Assembly: GCF_018860165.1 (NCBI RefSeq)
Contig: NZ_JAHKNG010000012.1
Coordinates: forward strand, 37,160 to 101,159
Length of the DNA stretch: 64,000 bases
Direction of reading: 5' to 3'
Origin: Paracoccus marinaquae
Lineage (GTDB): Bacteria > Pseudomonadota > Alphaproteobacteria > Rhodobacterales > Rhodobacteraceae
Positions within the stretch are counted from its first letter, which is position 1; the number at the start of each line of letters is the position of its first letter. This document shows, piece after piece, positions 51,266-58,993 of the stretch. A program made the position numbers and the translations under genes. The notes below the pieces were generated by a model. The model saw only the letters and a list, made by a program, of their open reading frames with translations. It was not told where the DNA came from and made no database searches.

Positions 51266-51886
51266 TCAGGACAGATCGTCCTCCTCGTCCTCGGGGGCGG
51301 GATCGGGCGGTCTGCCCCCGGCAAGCCTTGAGGCCAGTGCGACGCCAAGGGCAAAGGCGCCGATCAACCCGGCCAGCCCCCCGGCATCGCTGCGCGCCGC
51401 GCGCGAGACGCGCCGGGCGGCCTGTCCGGCACCACGCCGCGCCGCGTCGATGGTGTCGTCGCCCAGCCCCGACTTGCGGGCCGTGTCGCGGACCCGGCGT
51501 GCGGCATCCCCCATCAGGGTTTCGACCCTGGTTTCGGCGCGGGACGCCATGCGCATGGCTTCGGTTTTAGCGCGACCGACGGCGGCATCCGCGGCCAGGC
51601 TGACCCGCGCCTCGACCTCGCGGCGCAACTCGTCGGTGTCGGGCATCGGATGGCGCGTCTTCGAGGCGACGGCGAGGATGACCAGCCCGATCACCACCAA
51701 TCCCGCCCCCAGGGCCAGCGAGGCCAGCATCGCCCCCCAGCCAAGGCCATTCGCCAGCCATGACCACAGCGCCGCCAGCAGAAACCCCGCACCAAGCGCC
51801 AGAACCACCCCGGCCACGGCCTTCAGCGCCGAGCGCCGGGCGATATCGCCCAGCGCCAGCTGCATCTTGCGGGCATAGTCGAACAT
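51266..51886 (-). CDS. YqjE-type / phage holin family-like membrane protein
   Basis: A 206-residue protein with two hydrophobic helices (about 23-43 and 52-74), a long charged alpha-helical region (80-165) rich in Arg, Ala and Glu, a further hydrophobic stretch (about 170-187) and an acidic tail. The first 75 residues resemble the YqjE/holin-X group. It follows the DUF883-like gene by 10 bp, matching the yqjD-yqjE arrangement of E. coli. Confidence 0.75.
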   Translation of the reverse strand: MFDYARKMQLALGDIARRSALKAVAGVVLALGAGFLLAALWSWLANGLGWGAMLASLALGAGLVVIGLVILAVASKTRHPMPDTDELRREVEARVSLAADAAVGRAKTEAMRMASRAETRVETLMGDAARRVRDTARKSGLGDDTIDAARRGAGQAARRVSRAARSDAGGLAGLIGAFALGVALASRLAGGRPPDPAPEDEEDDLS

Positions 51887-51896
51887 CCGGCCGGTC

Positions 51897-52298
51897 TCAG
51901 CGGCGGGCGAGGATCAGACCGACGAGGAAGCCGATCCCGGCCGCGACCCCCAGGGCCCGGGCGGGATGGCGGCGCACCACATCGGACAGTTCGTCATATC
52001 GGGCCTCGGCGTAATGGGCGACGTCATCGGCGCGACGCTGCCCGTCGGCATAGAGGCGTTCGGCCTCGGCCCGCGCGCGGCTGGCATATTCTTCGCCCTT
52101 TTCGCGCGCGCTTTCGGCAAATTCCGCGCCACGCTCGCGCAGGCGTTCGACCGAGGGGTTGTCGGCCAGCCGGCTTGCGGTGTCGCGCACGTCCTCGGCG
52201 ATCTTGCGTGCCCCCTCCTTCAGGTCGTCACGGGTCTTGCGCAGGGCGGCATCGGTGTCGCGCTTCATCTCCTGGGCGGTATCGGTGGGCTCTGCCAT
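51897..52298 (-). CDS. DUF883 (ElaB/YqjD) family protein
   Basis: A 133-residue, highly charged helical protein (ALRKTRDDLKEGARKIAED; AREKGEEYASRARAEAERLY) with one C-terminal transmembrane helix (ALGVAAGIGFLVGLILARR). This is the layout of ElaB/YqjD, inner-membrane proteins that tether ribosomes in stationary phase. ATG 52298 has AAGGA upstream. First gene of the pair with the YqjE-like protein. Confidence 0.85.
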   Translation of the reverse strand: MAEPTDTAQEMKRDTDAALRKTRDDLKEGARKIAEDVRDTASRLADNPSVERLRERGAEFAESAREKGEEYASRARAEAERLYADGQRRADDVAHYAEARYDELSDVVRRHPARALGVAAGIGFLVGLILARR

Positions 52299-52559
52299 CT
52301 CATGTCCTTTCGATGTAGGTTCGCCGGCTGTGGCACAACCCGGCGCTGACGGCATGGTTCCGCGATCCCGCCGAATATGCCGCTTGGCCGCGCGGTTATG
52401 CCCGCCCTTCCAAGATTGTTGCAGTTTCGCAGCCGTTCAAGCCAAGATCATGGAAATCGGGCGGTTTTCCTGCGGCAAATCAGCACTGGCCGCGGCATTC
52501 CGGGGGCAATTGTCCCGGCTCGGGGCGGGGCGCAACAGGGGTGTTTTTCGGACCGGAAG

Positions 52560-52636
52560 TGGTACCGCCTCCCCGGCTTGAACGGGGGACCTCTGGATCC
52601 ACAATCCAGCGCTCTAACCAACTGAGCTAAGGCGGC
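52560..52636 (-). tRNA. tRNA-His (GTG)
   Basis: A 77-base cloverleaf with encoded CCA: acceptor GCCGCCT with AGGCGGT, D-arm GCTC...GAGC, anticodon arm CTGGA-TTGTGGA-TCCAG with anticodon GTG, and T-arm CCCCG-TTCAAGC-CGGGG. The discriminator is A73 and the base before position 1 is T, so no G-1 is encoded; this is a known trait of alphaproteobacterial tRNA-His. The region 52299-52559 downstream holds no gene I can support. Confidence 0.97.
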
Positions 52637-52647
52637 ACGGATGCGTT

Positions 52648-52675
52648 CTGTAACGCCGCCACGCCCCGGTTGCAA
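52648..52675 (-). promoter_or_regulatory. Promoter of tRNA-His
   Basis: On the minus strand TTGCAA (52675-52670), 16 bases and TTACAG (52653-52648) lie 11 bp before the tRNA 5' end, the expected geometry for a tRNA promoter. Confidence 0.55.
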
Positions 52676-52738
52676 GCCCGACTTGCCGCGAAAACCGCCA
52701 CGCGCTACAGAAAGCGCCAGCAAGACAAGGATGAACCC

Positions 52739-52957
52739 GTGAGCATCAACAGCGAAAGCGATATCGCCGCCAATCTTCAGATCGGGCCGACCGACCGGGG
52801 CATGGTGCGGATCTATGTCGAGGCCGAGGGGATCGACCTGCCGCTGGATTTCGATCCCGACGAAGCCGTCGAGATCGCCGAGGAGCTGATGGCGGCAGCC
52901 GAGGCCGCGCGCCAGTCCGGCGCCACCGGTGGCAAGCCTAAAAAGCCCCGCCGCTGA
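52739..52957 (+). CDS. DUF6324 family protein
   Basis: A 72-residue acidic cytoplasmic protein (SDIAANLQIGPTDRGMVRIY; PLDFDPDEAVEIAEELMAAA) ending in a basic KPKKPRR tail. It matches DUF6324, a short Rhodobacteraceae family. GTG 52739 is chosen because AAGGA lies 8 bases upstream and the family begins at this point. The last 20 bp overlap the convergent mmcB gene. Function unknown. Confidence 0.82.
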   Translation: MSINSESDIAANLQIGPTDRGMVRIYVEAEGIDLPLDFDPDEAVEIAEELMAAAEAARQSGATGGKPKKPRR

Positions 52958-53402
52958 CGCCCTCGGGATCGGTCAGCATCCGCAGCCGCTGCGAGGCCAC
53001 CCGCGCGACATCGCGCATCAGCCGGCTGCGCCGCGCCCCGGCGAGCCTGGTTTCCGGGGCCATGCGCCGGATCTCGGCGCCATAGGGATCGGCCATGATC
53101 AGCCCGGTCCCGTCGGGCAGCAGGTCCAGCGGAAAAACCTCGTCCACGGCCCAGAAATAACGGTCGCACCATTCCAGATAGCCCTGCCATTTGCGGTCGG
53201 CGATGAAATCGGCGCGGCAGCTTTTGCATTCGACGATCCAGATCTCGCCCTTCGGGCCGAGGCTGATCAGATCGACGCGCAAGCCGCGCACCGGCACGAA
53301 TTCGGTCAGGACCGCATGGTCCATGCTGTGCAGCAGGCGGGCGACGCCGCGGGCAAGGCGCTGGCCGGGCATGATGGCGCGGGATGAGGCGGCCTGATCC
53401 AT
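52938..53402 (-). CDS. mmcB: MmcB family DNA repair protein
   Basis: A 154-residue protein with a PD-(D/E)xK nuclease-like core: GLRVDLISLGPKGEIWIVEC, then KSCRADFIADRKWQGYLEWC. MmcB was described in Caulobacter as a DNA-damage tolerance protein conserved in alphaproteobacteria and contributing to mitomycin C resistance. ATG 53402 (MDQAASSRAIMPGQ) is used; the ribosome binding site is weak. No SOS box was found just upstream. Confidence 0.85.
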   Translation of the reverse strand: MDQAASSRAIMPGQRLARGVARLLHSMDHAVLTEFVPVRGLRVDLISLGPKGEIWIVECKSCRADFIADRKWQGYLEWCDRYFWAVDEVFPLDLLPDGTGLIMADPYGAEIRRMAPETRLAGARRSRLMRDVARVASQRLRMLTDPEGVSGGAF

Positions 53403-53556
53403 GCCGACAGAATAGAACAAACCAGAAACTTAACGCAAGGCATCCTGCCGCGCGACGATGCAGGATCAAGATGCTTGAAAGCCTGCGGGCGGCGCCCTAT
53501 GTCTCGGTGCTGGCGGGTTTCTGCTCTTCTCGCGAGCGGCCATTTTTCCACTGGCC

Positions 53557-53562
53557 TATAAT
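53557..53562 (+). promoter_or_regulatory. Perfect TATAAT in a non-coding stretch
   Basis: A consensus -10 hexamer in GC-rich DNA within the gap 53403-53689. No TTGACA-like element lies 16-18 bases upstream. The surrounding sequence may be a gene remnant (see the finding on a possible frameshifted remnant). Confidence 0.25.
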
Positions 53563-53689
53563 TTCTCCGAGGGGGCTGGCTCTGGCGTGACCCTGGTCTC
53601 GTTATCCGGCGCCCACCTGGTACTCCAGGCTTTCGGGAAATCTCGTGCTGCCGCGGTCGCTGCGGTTCCCGCCACCTCGCCGAGGCGCC

Positions 53690-54001
53690 TCAGGGCCTGC
53701 TGCGTCCGCGCGCCGGGGCCGTGACCGGCGCCGGGATCATCGGCAGGCGGCGCACGCGCCTGCCGCCGCGCGGCTCTTCCGGTTCGGCCATGCGCATCAC
53801 GGCAATGCCGAACTGCACGCCCGCGAACAGGATCGTGTTGAAGAAGACCAGCATCAGCGCACCCAGCCAGCCGGAGGAACTGCCCAGCACCAGATTGCGC
53901 AGCCCGGCGACATCCAGCAGCAGAAGCAGCGCGGTGAAGGCCAGCGCCAGCGCGAAGCCGATCAGGATGCTGACGAGATAGAGGCGGACAAGTCTGGTCA
54001 T
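53690..54001 (-). CDS. Small two-helix membrane protein
   Basis: A 103-residue protein with two transmembrane helices (about 7-30 and 44-68) and an Arg/Pro-rich cytoplasmic tail (RGGRRVRRLPMIPAP). No family recognised. ATG 54001 has GGAG 8-11 bases upstream. It lies 69 bp downstream of nusB in the same direction and may be the distal gene of the rib operon. Confidence 0.7.
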   Translation of the reverse strand: MTRLVRLYLVSILIGFALALAFTALLLLLDVAGLRNLVLGSSSGWLGALMLVFFNTILFAGVQFGIAVMRMAEPEEPRGGRRVRRLPMIPAPVTAPARGRSRP

Positions 54002-54070
54002 GGACGGTTCTCCGGCGCCGGAAGGCGACTACCGTTCCAGTCTACAGGATTCCCGTGCCTTGCGCACCGA

Positions 54071-54553
54071 TCAACTTGTCGCGGCGCCGAAGGCGTCCGG
54101 GCGCAGCTCGCGCGCCACATGGTCCAGCACCGCATTGACGAATTTCGGCTCGCGCCCGTCGGGGAAGAAGGCCTGGGCCAGACGCACATATTCGGTGATG
54201 ACCACTTTCGGCGGCGTCGCCGGGGTCACCAGTTCGGCGCCGGCGGCACGGAACAACGCCCGCAGCACCGGGTCGATCCGGTCGATGGGCCATTTCGCCA
54301 CAAGACCGCGATCCGTCGCCTGGTCGATCTTCGACTGCCAGGTGACCGCGTCGTCGAGGATCCGGCTGAACAGGGCCTCGTCGGCCTCTGGCGCCGGACC
54401 GTCCTCGTCCTCGGCGCCGATCCGGTAGGTCTGGAATTCGCGCTGGACGCGATCGGCCGACTGGCCCGCCGCCTCCATCTGAAACAGCGCCTGCACCGCA
54501 TAGAGCCGCGCCGCGGCGCTGAGCGCGCGGCGATCCGGTTTGCCCCCGCTCAT
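54071..54553 (-). CDS. nusB: Transcription antitermination factor NusB
   Basis: A 160-residue all-helical RNA-binding protein needed for rRNA antitermination. RRALSAAARLYAVQALFQME is the arginine-rich RNA-binding start, and VITEYVRLAQAFFPDGREPK with FVNAVLDHVARELRP closes the fold. The ribH stop overlaps its start (ATGA). nusB following ribH is a common order in alphaproteobacteria. Confidence 0.95.
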   Translation of the reverse strand: MSGGKPDRRALSAAARLYAVQALFQMEAAGQSADRVQREFQTYRIGAEDEDGPAPEADEALFSRILDDAVTWQSKIDQATDRGLVAKWPIDRIDPVLRALFRAAGAELVTPATPPKVVITEYVRLAQAFFPDGREPKFVNAVLDHVARELRPDAFGAATS

Positions 54554-55101
54554 GCCCGGTCCTGCCCTTCCAGCTGCCCGGCCAGCCGGATCAGGTCATG
54601 GTTCTCGCCAAGACTGTCCGGTCCGCGCCGGCCCGCCCATTTCCGCGTCAGTGCCACCAGATGCAGCGCCGCCGCCGCGGCACCGCCGCCCTTGTTCTGG
54701 CCCTGCGGGTCGGCGCGCACCTCGGCCTGCCCCGCATTCTCGACCGTCAGGATGCCATTGCCGATGCAGATGCCCTGCAGGCCCAGCAGCGTCAGCGCCC
54801 GCGAACTGTCGTTGCAGACCGTGTCGTAATGCGTCGTCTCGCCCCGGATCACGCAACCGAGCGCCACGAACCCATCGTAATTCGCCTTCCGAGCCGCGAT
54901 GCCGACAGCGGTGGGAATTTCCAGCGCGCCCGGAACCTCGACCACGTCGAGGCTGGCCCCGGCCCCCTCGGCCACGGCGCGGGCGCCGGCCAGCAGCCCC
55001 TCGGCGATGTCCTTGTAATAGGGCGCGATCACCGCCAGCAGGCGCACGGGCGCGTCGAAACGCGGCAGGTCAAGCTGGTGATGCTGGGTATGCGAGGCCA
55101 T
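54550..55101 (-). CDS. ribH: 6,7-dimethyl-8-ribityllumazine synthase
   Basis: A 183-residue lumazine synthase, penultimate step of riboflavin synthesis. VPGALEIPTAVGIAA, GCVIRGETTHYDTVCND and GILTVENAGQAEVRA are family motifs, the His in the second being catalytic. ATG 55101 has AAGGA 9 bases upstream; the longer frame is rejected. It follows ribB by 4 bp. Confidence 0.95.
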   Translation of the reverse strand: MASHTQHHQLDLPRFDAPVRLLAVIAPYYKDIAEGLLAGARAVAEGAGASLDVVEVPGALEIPTAVGIAARKANYDGFVALGCVIRGETTHYDTVCNDSSRALTLLGLQGICIGNGILTVENAGQAEVRADPQGQNKGGGAAAAALHLVALTRKWAGRRGPDSLGENHDLIRLAGQLEGQDRA

Positions 55102-55105
55102 GATC

Positions 55106-56224
55106 TCAATCCTTCGGAATAGGCCGGGTGGAATGGATCGAAAGACCGTAGGCGTCAAGCCCCACCACCTTCACCGGCGCCGAATTCGTCAGCAGCATCA
55201 GTTCGGACAGCCCCAGTGCCGACAGGATCTGCGCGCCCAGCCCGTATTGGCGCAGCGTGTGCGGGCCGACCTCGCCCGGCTGCGGCACGGCATTCGACAG
55301 ATCGCGGATCAGGACCACAACGCCCCTGCCCTCGCGGGCGATCTCTTCCATGGCGGCGGGCAGGCTGCCGGCATCCTCGCGCCCGATGCCCAGCACGTCA
55401 TGCAACGGATCCAGCGCGTGCATGCGCACCAGCACCGGCCCCGGCCCGGTCAGATCTCCCTTGGTCAGCACGATATGTTCGGCGCCATGCGTCTCGTCAG
55501 CGAAGATGCGCATCATCCAGTCGCCGCCATGCAGCGAATGCACGGGGCGCTGGCTGCGCTCGGCGATCAGGTTGTCGTGGCGGCGGCGGTAACGGATCAG
55601 GTCGCTGATCGTCCCGATCTTCAGCCCGTGCTTCTGCGCAAAGGCGATCAGGTCGGGCAGCCGCGCCATGCTGCCATCCTCGTTCATGATCTCGCAGATC
55701 ACGCCCGCGGGGTTCAGCCCGGCCAGCCGCGAGATATCCACCGCCGCCTCGGTATGGCCGGCGCGGACCAGCACGCCCCCCTCGCGCGCGCGGAGCGGAA
55801 AGACATGGCCCGGCGTCGCGATATCGGCCGCGCCCTTGCCCGGGTCGATGGCCACGCTGACCGTGCGGGCGCGGTCATGGGCGCTGATGCCGGTCGTCAC
55901 CCCTTCGCGCGCCTCGATCGACATGGTGAAGGCGGTCTCGTGGCGGGACGAGTTCTTGGGGCTCATCAGCGTCAGCCCGAGGGCGTCGATCCGTTGCCCC
56001 GTCAGCGACAGGCAGATCAGCCCGCGGCCATGGGTGGCCATGAAGTTGATCGCATCGGGCGTGGCCATCTGCGCCGGGATGACCAGATCGCCCTCATTCT
56101 CGCGATCCTCGTGATCGACGAGGATGAACATGCGGCCGTTGCGCGCGTCCTCGATGATCTCCTCGATCGAGGAGATCACATCGGAGTAATCCGCCTCGAC
56201 CGGGCCGGGCTGTTCATATTGCAT
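55106..56224 (-). CDS. ribB: 3,4-dihydroxy-2-butanone 4-phosphate synthase with degenerate RibA domain (RibBX type)
   Basis: A 372-residue protein. Residues 15-220 are an intact RibB domain (VDHEDRENEGDLVIPA, ATHGRGLICL, RAGHTEAAVD). Residues 225-372 resemble GTP cyclohydrolase II but lack the three zinc cysteines: the expected CLTGD...CDC region reads HALDPLHDVLGIG. TLRQYGLGAQILSALGL and VVGLDAYGLSI remain. So only the butanone phosphate activity is expected, and GTP cyclohydrolase II must be encoded elsewhere. Such RibBX hybrids are described in Proteobacteria. Confidence 0.93.
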   Translation of the reverse strand: MQYEQPGPVEADYSDVISSIEEIIEDARNGRMFILVDHEDRENEGDLVIPAQMATPDAINFMATHGRGLICLSLTGQRIDALGLTLMSPKNSSRHETAFTMSIEAREGVTTGISAHDRARTVSVAIDPGKGAADIATPGHVFPLRAREGGVLVRAGHTEAAVDISRLAGLNPAGVICEIMNEDGSMARLPDLIAFAQKHGLKIGTISDLIRYRRRHDNLIAERSQRPVHSLHGGDWMMRIFADETHGAEHIVLTKGDLTGPGPVLVRMHALDPLHDVLGIGREDAGSLPAAMEEIAREGRGVVVLIRDLSNAVPQPGEVGPHTLRQYGLGAQILSALGLSELMLLTNSAPVKVVGLDAYGLSIHSTRPIPKD

Positions 56225-56783
56225 GGTGTTGTCCTTCGAAATACCGCGTCCCGTCGATGAATCCCGCCAGTCCCCCGGCGGCCATCGCCTCGCGTTCGTG
56301 ATCCGTCTCGCCGATCATCAGCACCGCGTCGCCGGGCAGGCCCTGATCGCGCAGCCAGGTCTTCATGGTGTCGCGCATGCCGGCCCAGCCCTGCCCGAAA
56401 GGCGGCAGGGCCATGGCCGAGGTCGCCTCGATCCGTCCGGCCAGCGCCTGCGCGTCAAGACCCGGCCCCGCGCCCAGATGGCGGGCAGCGGCCAACCGGG
56501 CCAGGACCTGCGCGCGATTGGCGGCCAGCGGCGCCCCGTCGCGGAATACGCCAAGCGCATTCGAGGAGAACAGGAAGGCGACCAGATCGCGCCCGGTGGT
56601 GGCGCGCACGCCGGCATAGGTCCGGTAATCCAGCCCGAGGGCCTGCGCCCGGCGGACCCGCAGCCGCACCACCTCGACCGGCAGCACCGGCAGCAGCGCG
56701 GCGCGGGCCTGCCGCCAGCAATGCGCGCGCCAGGCCGTCCCAGCGAGGGACGGGCCACGGTTATGTCCGATGCCCGCGCTCAT
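56214..56783 (-). CDS. Conserved hypothetical protein within the rib operon
   Basis: A 189-residue protein beginning MSAGIGHNRGPSLAGTAWRA. The IGHN.GP start is seen in many unrelated short alphaproteobacterial proteins. The next part is basic (LPVEVVRLRVRRAQALGLDY), and the C-terminal half is neutral with MIGETDHEREAMAAGGLAGF. I recognise no fold. It overlaps ribE by 4 bp (ATGA) and ribB by 11 bp, so its synthesis is coupled to riboflavin enzymes. Function unknown. Confidence 0.82.
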   Translation of the reverse strand: MSAGIGHNRGPSLAGTAWRAHCWRQARAALLPVLPVEVVRLRVRRAQALGLDYRTYAGVRATTGRDLVAFLFSSNALGVFRDGAPLAANRAQVLARLAAARHLGAGPGLDAQALAGRIEATSAMALPPFGQGWAGMRDTMKTWLRDQGLPGDAVLMIGETDHEREAMAAGGLAGFIDGTRYFEGQHHAI

Positions 56784-57382
56784 CCCGCGGCGCCCGCCTC
56801 GGCCAGCCGCGCGACATAACGGGCCAGCGTGTCGATTTCCAGATTGACGGCGTCGCCTTCCTGCACATCGCCCCAGGTGGTCACCTGCCGCGTATGCGGG
56901 ATCAGGTTGATGCCAAAGCTGTTGCCCTCGACCTCGTTCACCGTCAGCGAGGTGCCGTTCAGCGCCACCGACCCCTTGGGCGCGATGAACCGGGCCAGCC
57001 CCGGCGGCGCCGCGAAGGTCAGGCGCAGGCTGTCGCCCTCGTCCTGCGCCCGCACGATCCGCGCCACGCCATCGACATGGCCGCTGACGATATGGCCGCC
57101 AAGCTCGTCCCCGACCTTCAGGGCGCGTTCCAGGTTCAGCCGCTTGCCCACCGCCCAGCCATTCGCACCGATATTGGTCTTGGACAGGGTTTCGGCCGAG
57201 ATATCGACATCGAACCAGTCGCCGCCCTTGCCGACCACCGTCAGGCAGACCCCGTCGCAGGCGATCGAGGCGCCCAGATCGACGCCGCCCATGTCGTAGC
57301 CGCAGCCGATGCGGGCGCGCATGTCGCCGCGCATTTCGACCGCGCGGACGAGGCCGATATCGGTGATGATCCCCGTGAACAT
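56780..57382 (-). CDS. ribE: Riboflavin synthase, alpha subunit
   Basis: A 200-residue enzyme with two lumazine-binding barrels: MFTGIITDIGLVRAVE opens the first (SIACDGVCLTVV), and GHIVSGHVDGVARIV with SVALNGTSLTVNEVE the second. It dismutates dimethylribityllumazine to riboflavin. No FMN riboswitch is seen in the 122 bp upstream. The upstream gene on this strand would normally be ribD, but a capsule cluster lies in between. Confidence 0.95.
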   Translation of the reverse strand: MFTGIITDIGLVRAVEMRGDMRARIGCGYDMGGVDLGASIACDGVCLTVVGKGGDWFDVDISAETLSKTNIGANGWAVGKRLNLERALKVGDELGGHIVSGHVDGVARIVRAQDEGDSLRLTFAAPPGLARFIAPKGSVALNGTSLTVNEVEGNSFGINLIPHTRQVTTWGDVQEGDAVNLEIDTLARYVARLAEAGAAG

Positions 57383-57504
57383 GATGTGCCCCTTGCCGTT
57401 ACAACTGACCTAGGCCATCGCCCTGCGCCACGCAAGCACCTGCACCGCCCGGCCGGGCGCCGGGAACGCAGGGGAATGGTGGATTATTATGGAAATGCTA
57501 ACCC

Positions 57505-58899
57505 TTGCATGCGATGCATGAAGGGACGACCCACGCGAAGCTGGCCATTTCCGATCCGGACAAGATGCTCCACCAGACCCTTGCCAATGATGCCCCCGAG
57601 GCAGAGCCGCAGCCGAATACCGAGGATCGGGTCTTCCTGCTGCTGCAGGGCCCGCACGGACCGTTCTTCGACCGGCTCGGCCAGTTGCTGCGTCAGGCGG
57701 GCGCCACGGTCTGGCGCTGCGGCTTCAACGCGGGGGACGAGTTCTTCTGGTCCGACAAGGATCATTTCATCCGCCATGCCGGCAGCATGCAGGACTGGCC
57801 CCAGCATCTGGACCGGATCCTGGTCGAGAAGGGCGTCACCGACATCGTCCTTTACGGCGATGTGCGCCCGATCCACGCCATGGCCCGCAGCGCGGCCAGC
57901 GAGGACGAGTTGCATTTCCACGTCTTCGAGGAAGGCTATCTGCGCCCCTACTGGATCAGCTACGAGCGCGGCGGCTCGAACGGTCATTCGGCGCTGCTGC
58001 AGATTCCGCTGTCGCAGATGCGCGCGGCTTTGCGCGATTCCACCAACGAAATTCACCGCCCGCCCGCGCAATGGGGCGACATGCGCCACCACAAGTTCTA
58101 TGGCGCCTTCTATCATTTCCTGGTGCTGGCCGCGAATCGCCGCTATCGCCGCTATGGCGGGCATCGCCAGATTTCGGTCGCGCAGGAATTCCGGCTGAAC
58201 CTGCGCCGTTTCCTGCTGTCGCCCGCCTATAACTTCAAATCGGCACTGCAATGGCGGCGATACCGGCTGTCCGGCTGGCCCTATACGCTGGTGCCGATGC
58301 AGCTTGAGCATGATTCGAACTTCCTCGGCCACTCGCATTTCCGCCGCAACAGCCAGTTTGTCGACCTGGTCATCGCCGAATTCGCCCGCTCGGCGCCGCG
58401 CCACCATCACCTGCTGTTCAAGGCCCATCCGCTGGAGGACGGGCGCGCGGGAAACCGGGGCTCGATCCGCGACGCCGCGCGGCGCCACGGTGTCGCGGGC
58501 CGCGTCCACTACCTGCGCGGCGGCAAACTGGCGGAACTGCTGGCCCATGCCCGATCGGTGGTCACGGTCAATTCGACCGCCGCGCAACAGGCGCTGTGGC
58601 GGGGAATTCCGGTCAAGACCCTTGGCCGGGCGATCTATGCCAAGCCCGGAATCGTGTCGAACCAGCCACTTGCGGCCTTCTTCGCCGATCCGCAGCCACC
58701 CGATCCGAAGGCCTATCGCGTGCTGCGCGACTACCTGCTGCAGACCAGCCAGGTGCCGGGCGGGTTCTATTCGCGCCGCTCGCGCTCGCATGCGCTACGG
58801 CTGGTGGCCGACATGATGCTGTCAGCCGATGACCCCTATCGCGCTCTGGCCAAGGGACATGTCGCACATCGGCACCAGATATCGGATCGCGAAGCATAA
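57505..58899 (+). CDS. kpsS: Capsule polysaccharide Kdo transferase, KpsS-like
   Basis: A 464-residue cytoplasmic glycosyltransferase of the capsule_synth (KpsS/LipB) family. HFHVFEEGYLRPYWISYERGG is the N-terminal signature; the C-terminal part has VPMQLEHDSNFLGHSHF, LFKAHPLEDG and VTVNSTAAQQALWRGIPVKT, as in CMP-Kdo-using GT99-type enzymes. KpsS adds the first beta-Kdo to the lipid anchor of group 2 capsules. The start is uncertain: ATG 57505, 57514 or a downstream ATG at 57565. First gene of a three-gene plus-strand unit. Confidence 0.88.
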   Translation: MHAMHEGTTHAKLAISDPDKMLHQTLANDAPEAEPQPNTEDRVFLLLQGPHGPFFDRLGQLLRQAGATVWRCGFNAGDEFFWSDKDHFIRHAGSMQDWPQHLDRILVEKGVTDIVLYGDVRPIHAMARSAASEDELHFHVFEEGYLRPYWISYERGGSNGHSALLQIPLSQMRAALRDSTNEIHRPPAQWGDMRHHKFYGAFYHFLVLAANRRYRRYGGHRQISVAQEFRLNLRRFLLSPAYNFKSALQWRRYRLSGWPYTLVPMQLEHDSNFLGHSHFRRNSQFVDLVIAEFARSAPRHHHLLFKAHPLEDGRAGNRGSIRDAARRHGVAGRVHYLRGGKLAELLAHARSVVTVNSTAAQQALWRGIPVKTLGRAIYAKPGIVSNQPLAAFFADPQPPDPKAYRVLRDYLLQTSQVPGGFYSRRSRSHALRLVADMMLSADDPYRALAKGHVAHRHQISDREA

Positions 58900-58993
58900 A
58901 GAGGCACAAAACGTGTGGCATCCTTGGGTTGCAGAAGTTAGATTATGTCCAAACCGTGCGAGCAGCCGGACCAAGAATAAGCAGGAGCCAGAG

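Noticed and set aside
57383..57504. FMN riboswitch before ribE
   Set aside because: The gap is too short for the element and its conserved stems are not seen.
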